From Macrotis lagotis (lineage: Eukaryota; Chordata; Mammalia; Peramelemorphia; Peramelidae), in assembly GCF_037893015.1 (NCBI RefSeq), contig NC_133659.1, positions 18,307,246 to 18,371,245 on the forward strand: 64,000 bases of DNA, in the 5' to 3' direction. The notes under the pieces were generated by a model. It did not search any database. It was not told the origin of the DNA and was given only the letters and a program-made list of their open reading frames with translations. Shown here piece by piece: positions 21,176 through 32,404 of the stretch. Positions within the stretch are counted from its first letter, which is position 1; each line of letters starts with the position of its first letter. The translations under genes and the position numbers were made by a program.

Positions 21176-21299
21176 CTTTGTGTGTATGTGTGTATATATA
21201 GACATATACAAATGCATATACATACATACACAAGAACATACATGTATATACATAGTTTTATATATACACACATACATATATGTGTGTCTATCATGTATT

Positions 21300-21460
21300 G
21301 GTTGGTTTAGTTGGTCCTTTTCCTTTGTTATTGAAGAAGCCCAAACCAGCATCACTATGTTTGAGACAAATAACAGTATGTCTGGCTGCTCCTGACCAGA
21401 CCCATATGAGCTGGGAATGCTCTACCACAGGTTGGGCATAATCCATTGTGAAAACCTTGG
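21300..21460 (+). repeat. Unnamed interspersed repeat, copy 2
   Basis: Collinear with 1650-1835, including TTATTGAAGAAGCCCAAACC, TATGTTTGAGACAAATAACAG, TGACCAGACCCATATGAGCT and TACCACAGGTTGGGCATAAT. Confidence 0.6.
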
Positions 21461-21534
21461 GTGGGGACTTGAAACATGTTATTCTAAGCATTACTATTAC
21501 TATTATTATATCATGCATCATATATGCATTGAAT

Positions 21535-21591
21535 AAATATGTGTATATGTGTGTAGAGTGTGCATATATGTATGTATGCAAATATATATAC

Positions 21592-21648
<57 letters not shown>

Positions 21649-21650
21649 AC
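21535..21650. repeat. (TATG)/(AT)n microsatellite
   Basis: GTGTATATGTGTG-type units followed by about 45 nt of pure AT. Open frames are IYIY repeats. Confidence 0.95.
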
Positions 21651-22877
21651 ATTTGTGTCTGGTTTTCTTCCCCATTAGGTTGTGAGCTCCTTGAAAACAG
21701 CATTTTGCCTCTTTTTGTTTCCTCAGTTGCTCAGCCCAGTACTAGGCAAACATAGGTACATAACAAATAAATGTTAATTAACTGAGTGATTGATATGGGA
21801 CCAGGTACTGGGCAAGTAGGGGAGTGACAGGCATGGGAGGGGGAGGAGGGCACATAAATCTATCCTTTCTGTTCCTTAAACAAACAAAACACTTTAAAAG
21901 AAAGCTAAAACCAGCTCAGAGAAACCCAGGCCAACAGATTTAAATTTGGAGACTTTAAAAGGTCATCTAGTCCAAATATAAAAAAGAGCAATCTTTTTAT
22001 TAGTGGGGGAAACTGAAACCATAGAGACTGGGACTTGGCAAAATCACTTGGTAATATTAGGAACAGACAGGTTTGGAATTCAGTCCTTTAGATTTCAAAT
22101 GGAGGGTTCTTTACACTATACCCCACTGCAAGAAGTATTGGTTTAGAAAGTAGAAGGAACCAGATCAAAATGGAAGGAATATGAGATTTGGAATCAATTA
22201 TCTGGATCCTGCTGCTTATTTCCTCTTTGATTATGGGCAAGACATTGAACTCTCTGACCATCAGTATCATTTTCAGCAGAATGCTGGCAATGGATGACCT
22301 CTAGATTCCTTTCCAGATTCATTTCCTTTGACTCTATGTGTTGGCAACAACGCACCAGTCTATCCCCTGGTTTCCCTTAGCTTTGCTTAATGTTTATTTA
22401 GAAACAGACAGGGTAAATTTATGAATCATCCCCAGGCCACTCCCTTCCCCTACCTGGTTCTATTTCCTAATTTACAAATAACTTTAAAACTGCGAACACC
22501 TCTAAAGTTTCTAAAGTGCCTCTAAAAGTCTGCTAGTCTTGTCCTATTCTTTTCTATATAAAGGAAGAGAGTCCTAGAATGATTATTTGACTCTTCCATG
22601 GTTCCAAAGCTATTAGGCATCAGGTGCAAGATTTGAACCTAGATCTTTCTGAGTCTCAGTTCAGCTCCTTCTTTATTTGAGACATTAGGCTGTATCTCTG
22701 TTTTGTACATAGTAGTTAATAATTTTTTTATGAAATGAATTAACATCATAGGCTTAAAGCTAAGAAGGTTCTCAGATATCATCTCTAACCCTGGTCTCTC
22801 ATTTTGCTGTCTTCTCCAACCCCTCTTAATTTCACTCCCTTCCTTCTGATAATTATTTCCTATGTATTCTGGATATG

Positions 22878-23009
22878 TCACACATATACACACACACAAA
22901 CACACACAGAAAGAGAGGTAGCATATAGCTATAGAGAGATATATCAATGTATTAAGATAGATATTTAGATATAGATATACATATAGATATAGATATGGAT
23001 ATGGATATG
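22878..23009. repeat. (CA)n and (GATATA)n microsatellites
   Basis: CACACACA, then GATATAGATATA-type units, ending about 250 bp before the exon 2 acceptor. A TAAAA pentamer patch lies at 23158-23205. Confidence 0.9.
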
Positions 23010-23255
23010 TCACTTTTTTCTTCCTCATTGCATTGACCCAAGAGGAATTCAGAGGAAAGTGAATTGTCCAAGGCTATATTCAATAGTAGGTGATCCTGCT
23101 CCTCTCTCTCCAAATTCTGCTCACTCCATCCCAATAGTCTTTGGATGACACTAAGCAAAGTAAAATAAAATAAAATAAAATGAAATGAAATGATATGAAA
23201 TAGACAGATGCCTATCTTCAAATGCTGCAACTAACCCCAGTTTCCTTCTTTACAG

Positions 23256-23469
23256 TGAATAGAAAGCAGCCCCTTGATAGCCCTTGGGAAGTTCTGAAAC
23301 TCCAGACTGTGGATTTCCAAGGAGAGGGCTGTAGGTGTCTGGTGGGGAACTTCCAGAAAGTCATGTCTTCTTCTTGGGACACCCCTTATAGGAGGTATCC
23401 AATGCCTGAGACTGTGGTGAAAATTATTGGGAGTAAACATTACCGATTCCTGGTGGAAAAACCAAAGCC
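23256..23469 (+). CDS. C1orf87: C1orf87 exon 2: leader plus start codon, residues 1-36
   Basis: The acceptor is a pyrimidine tract ending TTTACAG and the donor is AAAGCC|GTAAGT. The first 107 nt are leader without any ATG. The start ATG is at 23363, with G at -3, and opens MSSSWDTP, close to the human N-terminus. The coding part is 107 nt, ending in phase 2. The conserved element here is VVKIIGSKH...LVEKPK (residues about 18-35), the best-preserved segment of the N-terminal region. A second in-frame ATG at residue 14 is also followed by conserved sequence. The frame stays open upstream of 23363, but no in-frame ATG occurs there on the spliced leader. Confidence 0.9.
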
Positions 23470-23729
23470 GTAAGTTAGTTTGAAATATACTTCTGTTAGA
23501 CCCAGGATAAAATATCAAATATTAATTCATTAACTTCTTTGGGGAATTGAGGAAGGATGGATGGATGGATGAATGGACGGATGGACGGACAAAGACAGAT
23601 AGACCTTCATGTCTATAAATATATTCTATAGAGTATGTAGATAAAAATATGTCTATATCTATATTTATTTATCTATAAAGGTAATTAGATCTATCTTAGG
23701 AATTGCATGATTTATCTTCCCATACAGGA

Positions 23730-25430
23730 ACACAAATATTTTAGCTTTATTGAGATTTGATGATTTATCTTTGATTTTCATGTTTATTTTTAATGCTTCT
23801 CTTGAATTATGTATGACTATCAAAATTTCTATTCTGCTCTTTTCTCATCAGAAATGTTTGAAACTTCTTTTATTTCAACCTGTTTATTGAATTTCTTTGT
23901 CTCTTACTTTTCTCTTGTCATCTGTTTAATATATTACTTTTTTTACACCCCAAAGAGATGGTTTTGACAACTGCTGTTTTATAAGATTCTTTGAGGTCTA
24001 GAAATATTGAACATCTGCATTCCTTCCTTTTTTATTATTTGCTTGATATTCTTGTTTTGATTCTTCAAATGAAATTTATTATATATGTATATATAATTCT
24101 ATACAGTATCCCTTTGATACTTTAATAGTCTTAGCATTAATTTGGTATCATTTTTTTAAAAAAATAAAATTCTATATTTTCTTAACTATCATTTTCCTCT
24201 GAAGGAACTATACTGAAGAAATATATATTCTAATTAGATAGAATATTCTTGGTTATAATCCTAGCTCCTTTACTTTTGGGATATCATATTCCAAGCCCTT
24301 CATTTTCTTAAAATTTGTTGCTTAATTTTGAGTGATCTTGACTATAGCTCTGTGATATTGGAATTGTTTCTTTCTGACTGGTTAGAATATTTTCTCCTTG
24401 ACATGAGACTTAGGGAATTTGACTCTAATATTTTTAGGAGTTATGTTTTGGGATCTCTTTAAGGAGAAAATAGGTATATTCTTTCAATTTCTACTTTGCT
24501 CTCTTGATCTAAGATAGTGGAACAGTTTTTCTTTTATAACTTTTTTGAAACATAATGTCTACTTTCTTTTTTTTAATCATGGCTTCTTAATAATTCTTAA
24601 TTTGTTTCTACTCAGTTATGCTCCAGATTGTTTTTCCAAGGAAATATTTCATGTTTTCTTCTCCTTTTTCATTCTTTTGGCTTTGTTTTTACTGTTTCTT
24701 GATATTCCATGGAGTCACTAGTCTCCACTTGCCCAATTCTATTTTTTAAGAAATTAGTTTCTTCAGTAATTTTTTGGTCTTTTTTATTGTTTTTAAAGTG
24801 TAATTCTCTTCAGTAACTTTGTGCTTCTTTTTCCAAACTATTAATTTTCTTTCTATAGTTTTCCTGTATCACTTACATTTCTTTTACCAATTTTTCCTCT
24901 ACCAATTTTGTCTCTCCCTTTTACTCCTCTAGGAAGTCTTTTTGGGATTGTGCAAAATTAGTATTTTTAAAGACTGGCCAGAACTGTTTCACATTATTAC
25001 ACCCTTCCGAGTTTGTGTTTTGGTCTTCCCTGACACCATACTAGCTTCTTATGGTCCAGTTCTTTTTGTCATTATTTTTTTTTCATTTTTGTAGCCTATT
25101 TCTTGACTGTGAACTTTATGTTAAAGCTGGGTTTTGCTCATTTGGGGATGAGAAGGCAGTGTGTCAAGTTTTAGCATATTTTCGCTTGTGTTCAGAGTTA
25201 GTTCTAGAGATCTGCAAGTTTAGGGGTTCTTAGAAAGTAATTCTGTCTGGGGAGAAGTGTCATCATTGCTCTCCTGGTCTATACTCTGATATTTCTCTTG
25301 TTCCTCTACAATCACAAGCACTAGTGATGTTTTTGATCTTGGGTTGGAGGCCAGGTCCCTGCTCCCTTGTCACCTATCAGAAATGCTCCTCTTTGCCAGT
25401 AATTGAGACTAGGGCACAGTTACCCTGTGA
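23730..25430 (-). mobile_element. Probable antisense L1/HAL1-like relic (5' half)
   Basis: About 1.7 kb of strikingly T-rich plus-strand sequence, so A-rich on the minus strand. It lacks introns, exons or tandem structure. Translated on the minus strand it gives broken lysine/glutamate-rich, coiled-coil-like pieces, as in L1 or HAL1 ORF1. The GC-richer end at 25,250-25,430 would be the leader. The family is inferred from composition, not from a firm match. Confidence 0.35.
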
Positions 25431-25437
25431 CCTAACA

Positions 25438-25440
25438 AAG

Positions 25441-25488
<48 letters not shown>

Positions 25489-25500
25489 TAAATCTATTTA
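25438..25500. repeat. (TA)n microsatellite
   Basis: About 45 nt of pure TA at the edge of the T-rich block. Confidence 0.95.
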
Positions 25501-25509
25501 TATATAATT

Positions 25510-27600
25510 ATATATGCATGTATGCGTGCATTTTTTCTTTTAAAGAAAGGTTAGATATTTGAATTCTCTTTTATTCCATCAAAAGACAGCAAAAACAACA
25601 GAATCCCAGTATATGAGAATTAAAAGGAACTTCAGGATCACCTTACCCCATGGGATCTCCACCAGGACATCACTGAGAAATGATCAGCTGGCCTTAACAT
25701 AAAGAACTCCACTAGGGAGAAGCCCCTTTCTCACCCATTCCTCTTTCATAAACTAAATTTTGAGGGCCTTTTCATGACAAAAATCCCTAATTTTCCCTTT
25801 CACAACTTCCTCTCTTGCCTTTCACCCTTCTATATGCTGAAATTAGATCCTAGTTACAGGCTTTGGCAGGATTACCATTCTTATTCCAGAAGGCACTGGG
25901 TGTATTAGTGGGGGCAATTGGGAATTGGTGACATAAGTGTCTGCCAAAGCTGGCAGTCCTTTAAGGTGGCATCTGGTGACCTTTTTGCTGCCCCCACCTA
26001 GACCTTTCCAACTTTTATGTTCTATGGGAGTCCTTTAGATAGATACAACCCACACTGCAAATTTGTTCAGAAATTTGGGTCATAACAAGTGGAATGGTGA
26101 ACAGTTGGGCAGGTGTCCTTTCTGAATCATCTGAATTGTCTTCATCATCCTGCTTCATCACTCTTATTTTTGGATGGCATATGATCAAGCTGGCTGTCCC
26201 TTAGTATGTAAAAGTTGGCTACATCTCTGTTTCTAATAGGTCTTGTTTCTTTTTTCATCGTTTGAAATCCCTTTTCATCAAGCCATGAGCTTAGAAGCAA
26301 CAGCAATGAGAACTGTGAGCTTATAAAGAACACGGTGGTGTTCTCAAACTGGTTGTTTTAATGGCAAACACATTCGATGCTGAGCTGCGGAGACTTTTTC
26401 ATGATACTAGCACGTACGACCCACCTTGTTGTTTTTTTGTTTTTTTTTTTGTTTTGGTTTGTTTGGTTTTTTCTTTGGAGTGCTGTTGAATTGAAACAGA
26501 TTTTATTCTAAAGTATAAAGGGGTTCATTCTGATGTGAATGTGTGTGTGTGAGAGAGATTGTTATTTTCATCACTGAACAGCTCCCTTTTGGCAGATAAG
26601 CATTTACGCCTTAGATTCTGGAGGCCACCTTCTATCCTGAGATTGTTATTGAGAAGTCTTCTTTTGAGAGTGAAAGAATGTGATGAGACCAAAAGTGCCA
26701 TGCCCATCTTCTTTTTATCTAAACTACTGTATTCATAGCCCCTTCATTATGACAAAAAGAAGGCAAAATCGTAAAGCCATTTTTTTAGATCTGAGTATCC
26801 TCACTCTAATTTCAACTCCCACTCATAAATACAGTTCCCTTAGCAAAACTAGGCTCTTGTCCCCCGACAGAGACCTTTGAAGGATTAGGAGGGTATTTCT
26901 CTAATGCAAATTGCTTCAAGTCCCCATTCTGATTATTTTGGGGGGTAATGTAAACCACAAGTGATTAGTGCCTCAGTTACATTTAACCAATTAAAAATCA
27001 ATTTAGCTCTTATAAAGAGATATTTAGATATAAGAACAGAAGTTATACAGCATTTGAAATCAAGTGATCAGTATTGATCTAAATCTTGTTTCTGCTATTT
27101 TACTATCTGTAAGACCTTGAACAAGTCACTTATTCTCCCTCTATTGCCCTAAATTTCCTTACATTTGGAAACTGGAGGGACCCAAACTCAGTATCTCTAA
27201 GATTTTCCCTCTAATTCTTAATCTATTATCCTCTGACTTGCTGGGTAGACAGCACAATAAAGCTCAGGCAAAAATTCCTTCTCAGAGCTTTCTGTCTTTT
27301 TCCATCTAGCAGGAAAGAGAGGTGCACATAATTAACGAGTCATCAAGATTTCTTAGCTTCTCTGTATCACACACTCTGTTTCTAGCTGGGGGGAAAAGGG
27401 AAATGAAATAATCTTATTAGCCAATAATTCAGTTAGCCAATCTGAAAAGCATAACATAGTACCTCAGAGTTGCCTTCATTTGCAATTTTCTAATGGATGG
27501 TGAGGCAAACCAACTTTTTTTTTTAAAAAAAAGAGGATGACCTTTAAGAATGTGCTTTGTTAATTTCTATATTTACTTCTTTCCATGAAAAAGAAAATTA
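25510..27600. other. Intron 2 interior, mostly unrecognised
   Basis: Contains faint MIR words (25600-25680, 27050-27190) and a T/G-rich tract at 26428-26480. A perfect 7-bp inverted repeat (AGAACAC/GTGTTCT, 4-nt spacer) lies at 26327-26344. Open frames here have no domain or splice context. Confidence 0.4.
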
Positions 27601-27609
27601 TAAAATCAG

Positions 27610-27820
27610 GAAGATCTGAGTTCAGATTCTGTCTCTTTTACTAACTGTATTACCTTGAGCAAGTCACTTAACCTCTCAGTCTCCTCATATAGGAAATGGG
27701 ATTCATAAAACTCTATCTATTTTTCAGAGTTGATGTGAGGATCAAATGAAAGAGTGTGCATCATAAAATATAACCACCTATACATGGGCTAATACTTTGC
27801 AAACCTTTAAAAACTATAGA
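27610..27820 (+). repeat. MIR-like SINE
   Basis: GATCTGAGTTCAGATTCTG, CCTTGAGCAAGTCACTTAACC, CAGAGTTGATGTGAGGATCAA and ATACTTTGCAAACC. Confidence 0.7.
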
Positions 27821-27835
27821 AGGAACAGTGGCCCT

Positions 27836-27985
27836 TATATAGGTGACCCAGTGAATAGAGCCCACCTGTCCTGGAGTCAAGAGGACCTGAGTTCAAATCC
27901 AAACACAGACTTTGATACTAGCTGTGTGACCTTGGGCAAATCAGTTAACCCCATTGTCCCACAATGTCCCCTCAGAAAAAAAAGC
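27836..27985 (+). repeat. Marsupial tRNA-headed SINE
   Basis: TGACCCAGTGAATAGAGCCC, CTGGAGTCAAGAGGACCTGA, GTTCAAATCC and TGTGTGACCTTGGGCAAATC, ending in an A run. Confidence 0.85.
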
Positions 27986-28482
27986 CATATATCTATGTAT
28001 TAGCTAATACTATGATTATACTGAGAGAGTTCATTATCTGAGGAAATATGGATTTTAATGATTTAGTAGCACAAATCCACACCTATGAGAAGCAGGTCTA
28101 GAACCAGGTCTTCTTGGACCTAAAGATGGCTATCTGCACATTAGACTATGCCATATGTAAAAGAGATGTAAGGGTTTGAGAGGAGTGAGTGGGCAGGAGG
28201 TGGCAAAAATTGCATTGACAGCTTCCAAGGAAAGTGGCCCTTGATTTGCATTTCCATGGTCATGAGTACAGTATCCCAGGAGCATTTTGGGGAAAAACAG
28301 CAAAAGTGGTCAGGGAATGATGGGGAGACAAAAAGGGGGTCAGCTTAGTATGCTTTTCTAGTATATGATGCATTTAAATGACTTTAAAGTTTGCAAACAA
28401 ATGCTGAAATGTAGAAATCATGTATGTGATAAAACGAGAAAGGTCATATTAATAATTGTCACTTCTGTGTGTCTTTATGAAC

Positions 28483-28610
28483 CCATTTCAGATTTTCTTG
28501 GCAAAGATATTTGAATGATTTTTGATTTCCTTCTCCAGCTCCTCAGATAATGAAATTGAGATAAACAAGGTTAAGTGACGTGCTCAGGGTCACACAGTGT
28601 CTGATTCTAA
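28483..28610 (-). repeat. SINE with RTE-like tail, fragment
   Basis: Opposite-strand words: TTTTCTTGGCAAAGATATT, CTTCTCCAGCTCCTCAGAT and GTGCTCAGGGTCACACAGTG. Confidence 0.7.
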
Positions 28611-28639
28611 TATTAATATTACATTAATTAATGGTCATA

Positions 28640-29015
28640 GTAATACAAGGCACTTAATGGTTTACAAAGCTCTTTCATTTGATCCTTTATACAACCCAGT
28701 GAAAGAAACATGACGATTATCCCCATTTTTCAGATGAGGAATTTGAGACTGAGACAGACAACAGGATTCAAATAACAATAACTAATATTTATATGAAACT
28801 TTATTAACAAGCATTTTACAGATATTATCTCATTGTTAACCCCACAATGATCCCCAGATAGGTGCCGTTATTAGTCCTATCTTGTTACTGATAAAACTGA
28901 AGCAGATAGAGTGGAAATGACTGCTTCAAAGTCAGCTAGTAAGTGTGTGAAGCTGGCTTGGGAATTCAAGTCCTCTTGACTGATACCTAGGTCCATTACT
29001 CCATCTGGTGCCTCT
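28640..29015 (-). repeat. Two adjacent MIR-like copies
   Basis: TTTACAAAGCTCTTTCATTTG with CCCATTTTTCAGATGAGGAA (28655-28750), then CATTTTACAGATATTATCTC with TCAGCTAGTAAGTGTGTGAAG and CCTCTTGACTGATACCTAGG (28810-29015). Both are in the same orientation. Confidence 0.65.
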
Positions 29016-29019
29016 GATA

Positions 29020-29860
29020 GGCTGATGCTAATGGTGAAGTCTTGAAGACTAGTTTAGGGGTTATTCAATAGGCAAATGGGAGTCAATGGAGACTGTTTAG
29101 TAGAGAAGTATCCCATCCAGTTCTAAAGCCTGCTCAAGACAAAGTAATGTAATAAATGTCTGTTGGTTGCTTAATTGACTCAAAGGTAACCCTTTGCTGG
29201 TCTTAGGATTTTAAGTTTCTCTGCCATAATTCCACTAGGTGACTTAGTTTGAAAAAGGTTTTAAAATCGGAAAATGATTCTTTTGTTATTTGTAAAGGTT
29301 AGCTTGTGTTTTAAGTATGCTTTTAAAAATGTCTTGGGACTAAGCTGTTATTTTGTGAATATATCTTTAGCTTTTTAATGGGTATCAGTTATATTCAATT
29401 TACAGAAATTCATTTTACAGCCAACTTTCCCAGAATGCCCTTTTCCTGTAAAGGAGGCGGTCTGCTATTGGCTTACTAATGGGAATTCTGAATCTGACCT
29501 GAATATACTACAACTAATAATACTAAGAATTATTATTCTAATAGTTGATATTTACATAACACCTCAAGGTTTACAAGTGAAATGTTGAATGCTTTACTGA
29601 ACTAGGTGAGTGTAGAGTGGGATAACTTCTGTTATTAGGTGAATGGCAGAAGAACAATTAGCAACCTTCTAGTCAAAAGCTGTAGCTTCCATTCTCTTCT
29701 TTACGGTGTGACTGTATAAGCCATTCAAAAAATAACACGTTTCTTCATTTATAAAGCAAGAATAATAACATTTGCTTCACTTGCCTTATTAGATTAGTTT
29801 GAGGTGAATTCTTTGGAAGCTACAAAGGATTACAGAAATGTGAATTCTTCTTCTTATTTA
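29020..29860. other. Intron 2, mostly unrecognised
   Basis: A weak MIR-like patch at 29560-29800. Otherwise nothing identifiable, and no exon signals. Confidence 0.4.
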
Positions 29861-29867
29861 TTATTAT

Positions 29868-30009
29868 TATATTTTTCAAGGAACAGGGGTTAAGTAGCTT
29901 GCTCAAGTCCACACAGCTAGGTAATTATTAAATGTGTGAGGTCAATTTGAACTCAGGTACTCCTGACTCCAAGGCCAGTGCTCTATCCACTGCACCTCCT
30001 AGCCGCCCA
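29868..30009 (-). repeat. Marsupial tRNA-headed SINE
   Basis: Opposite-strand AGGGGTTAAGTAGCTTGCTCA, CACACAGCTAGGTAATTATT, CTCCTGACTCCAAGGCCAG and TGCTCTATCCACTGCACCTCC. Confidence 0.9.
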
Positions 30010-30355
30010 TTAATTATTTTTAAAGGGTTGCATCTCTTATAAGGAAAAAGAAATCCAAACTTTTACTCACCCTTGTCTTCTGAATCATGGCATAAGGAAT
30101 ATTCTCCTGTTCTCATTTCAGCCTAAAGAAATGGAGTCTCAGGAAAACACCCAGCTTGGAAAATAACATGGAAAGAGAGCTGGGGAAAGGGCCAAGTACC
30201 AGTCATTTGTCTTAACTTTTTCGCTTGTCCTATTATAAAGATTTCAAGTAACTTTTAGATTTTCATTGAAGAAATATGATTCCTCTTTAGAAATCTGTGT
30301 TGACTGACATCTTACTGAGGTTGAAATGAAACAAGTAAAAGGTTACTTTCTTCCT

Positions 30356-30530
30356 TCTTCCATTTATTTCTCTCTTTCCTTCCTTCTTTCTCTTTCTTAC
30401 CTTCTTTTTTTACTTTCTTTTCTTTCTCTTTCTTTCTTTCTTCCTTCCCTCCTCCCTTACATCCTTCCTTCTTTCCTTTCTTCCTTCCTTTGCTTATTTC
30501 TCTTCTCTTTCTCTCTTCTTTCCATCTTTT
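30356..30530. repeat. Polypyrimidine (TTTC/TTCC)n tract
   Basis: About 170 nt of imperfect C/T tetramers on the plus strand, about 210 bp upstream of the exon 3 acceptor. A smaller one lies at 31585-31625. Confidence 0.9.
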
Positions 30531-30737
30531 TTGAAATCTGAAAAATGTGTTGAGATGGCCATGTGGACTATCTGCAAGATAAATGGTCCACAGAGCAAGC
30601 AACTATTGTTTATTACAAGAGGATCCCTAATACCCCTTGATGTCTCCCATAGATGATGATACTTTTGTTTTTCTTCAGGGCAGGATACATTTAGTCTTTC
30701 TTTTTAAATGCTCAAGATCACTGCCATCTTCTCTCAG

Positions 30738-30939
30738 TCAGGTGAAGGAAAACACAACAACCAAACCTCAGTCTGAGCTGGGGCCATTGGTACCTCATCA
30801 TGGAAGGCAGTTTGGAGAAAACCCACCAGCTCTCAACAGTCCTACTGACCCCAAAGTCAAGTTCACCCCTGGTTCCAGAGAGCAGAACAAAGGTGGAAAG
30901 GAAGAAGATAAATCCATCTGCATGGGAGCAGGCAGCGGT
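30738..30939 (+). CDS. C1orf87: C1orf87 exon 3: residues 36-103, disordered linker
   Basis: The acceptor is CTTCTCTCAG|TCAG. Only this AG keeps the frame, because using the next AG four bases later gives an immediate TGA. The donor is GGCAGCGGT|GTGAGT. The exon adds one base to finish the split proline codon, then 67 codons, ending in phase 0. It is rich in K, E, P, S, N and G, with no hydrophobic core or domain, and looks disordered. VKENTTTKP aligns with the human KENDSLKT stretch; the rest is poorly conserved, as expected of a linker. Intron 2 upstream is about 7.3 kb. Confidence 0.85.
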
Positions 30940-31249
30940 GTGAGTAATTAGAATCATGATTGCTTTTGTCTTATTCTTGATACTTGATAGGGAAAAGGAG
31001 AAGAAAATGATGAGACTGTCATGGAAGTAGATGTATCCAGATTCACTTGTGGGATCACCAGATAAAAACCTGGAAAAGACTTAGAGAGGTCAAGTGACTT
31101 CATCAGATCAAAGAATCAGAAATTTAGAGCAAGAAAATAACCCCATAAATTTAGAACTGGGAACATACCCCATCATTTTGTAAAGGAAGGAATAGAAATC
31201 TAGAGACAAAAGTCACTTCCCTGATATCAGACAGGTAACAGCCCAGGTT

Positions 31250-31400
31250 CTTATATAGAGCATAAAGGGACCTCAGAGGTCAACTAGTCCAACCTCTCAT
31301 TTTACTGAGGAGGAAACTATGACCTAGGGAGGACAAATTGGATAGGTGAGAAGTGTTAGAATACAGATCCTCTGACTCCATTGCTAGGGCTCTTTCCAAT
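31250..31400 (-). repeat. MIR-type repeat
   Basis: GGGACCTCAGAGGTCAACTAG, TCCAACCTCTCATTTTACTG, AGGAGGAAACTATGACC and CCTCTGACTCCATTGC. Confidence 0.6.
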
Positions 31401-32112
31401 ACATCTGGTTATCTGATAATTCCTTGGTAGCAATTGGAAGAAAAACTCAATTTAATTTCCATATGACACATTTCCCATACCCAAAACTACTGGGTTTTGA
31501 ACCTAAACCCTCCTGCTAGATTTAGGACTCACATCACACTGGCAGAGTTAAGAATAGAATGTTCTTCCTTCTGTTTATCTCTCTCTTTTTTCCTTCCTTC
31601 TTTCTTTCTTTTTCTTTCTTCCTTCTTCCATCTCCAAACTTCCAACTCCAAACCAAGTCTACTTACTCCTATGCTTCATTGCCAATAGCTCCTAAAAATT
31701 AAAACAAGTGAAAATTAAAATGTAAAATTAAGGATAACTTTCTGAGCTATTAGGGCAGTCCTCGTCAAGTACTCCATGTTCCAGGTTATGTGCTAGTGAT
31801 AGAAAGAAAGGCAAAAATAAGATTCCTGCCCTCCAGAAGGATACATTCCAAATGGCAAGTCACGTTCCCTCAGGATCATGAATTTTTAATCTTCAAATTG
31901 GTGTGGTGAGGCTAGATAGATGTCTTTATGTTTCCTTCTAGTTCTAAACTCTATATTTCTATTTTTTCAAGACTGCCTTAAAAATGAAACTTCTGGAAAT
32001 GTGCAAAAGAAAAAAAAGGGAAATGTGACTTCCTCTGGCCTCTATGTTTGGGAGCAAAAGGCTATAACTTGAACTTTATTTTTAATAAGCCATTTTAGCA
32101 TCAGAAAACAAA

Positions 32113-32245
32113 TGAGCTGGGGCAGCAGTGAATAGAGCCTGGAGACAGGAGTTCAAATCCAAGGCCAGACATTTAATACTTATCTGTGTGAATTTGGGTT
32201 GCTTAACCCTGCTGCCTTGCAAAAATCTTTATCAAAAGAAAAGCA
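32113..32245 (+). repeat. Marsupial tRNA-headed SINE, head partly deleted
   Basis: GCTGGGGCAGCAGTGAATAG, AGCCTGGAGACAGGAGTTC, AAATCCAAGGCC and CTGCTGCCTTGCAAAAATC. About 15 bp of the usual head are missing. Confidence 0.8.
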
Positions 32246-32288
32246 AAGAAAAAGAAGATGAGAACAAACAAGCAAATAACTCAGAATA

Positions 32289-32404
32289 AGAGCGCAGCAC
32301 GTCAATCAAATCTGATCATTCCTGATCTCAGACTTGAGCAGGATGGAGCTTGTTTATTATCTGTATAGACTCTACTTGGGGGTCATACCCACTGCTGCAG
32401 GCTT
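32289..32404 (+). pseudogene. 5S-rRNA-like relic
   Basis: CCTGATCTCAGACTTGAGCAGGAT aligns (written here in two pieces, CCTGATCTCAGAC and TTGAGCAGGAT) with the 5S rRNA internal control region. The end CATACC...TGCTGCAGGCTT aligns with the 5S 3' end, at about the right distance for a 120-nt gene. The middle is diverged but nearly gap-free, and the 5' 30 nt are weak. It could be a processed 5S pseudogene or the head of a 5S-derived SINE. It is too diverged to be functional. Confidence 0.5.

Larger units (their letters stand above)
20800..21790 (+). mobile_element. L2 LINE 3' end split by microsatellites and another repeat
   Basis: The 5' part GGCTTAGAATGCTCTCCC and CAACACCTAGGTTTCCTTTAAG (20830-20900) and the 3' part TAGGTTGTGAGCTCCTTGAAA and TACATAACAAATAAATGTTAA (21675-21790) fit one L2 copy. 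Between them lie (ATCC)n 21016-21175, TA/CATA repeats, the unnamed repeat 21300-21460 and (AT)n 21597-21645. Confidence 0.6.

Noticed and set aside
26327..26344. AGAACAC-GGTG-GTGTTCT inverted repeat as a steroid-receptor element
   Set aside because: The half-sites AGAACA and TGTTCT are separated by 6 nt; the receptor consensus needs 3.
30741..30939. Alternative exon 3 start after the second AG (TCAG|GTGAAG)
   Set aside because: It would join to exon 2 as CCG-TGA, an immediate stop; the upstream AG keeps the frame.
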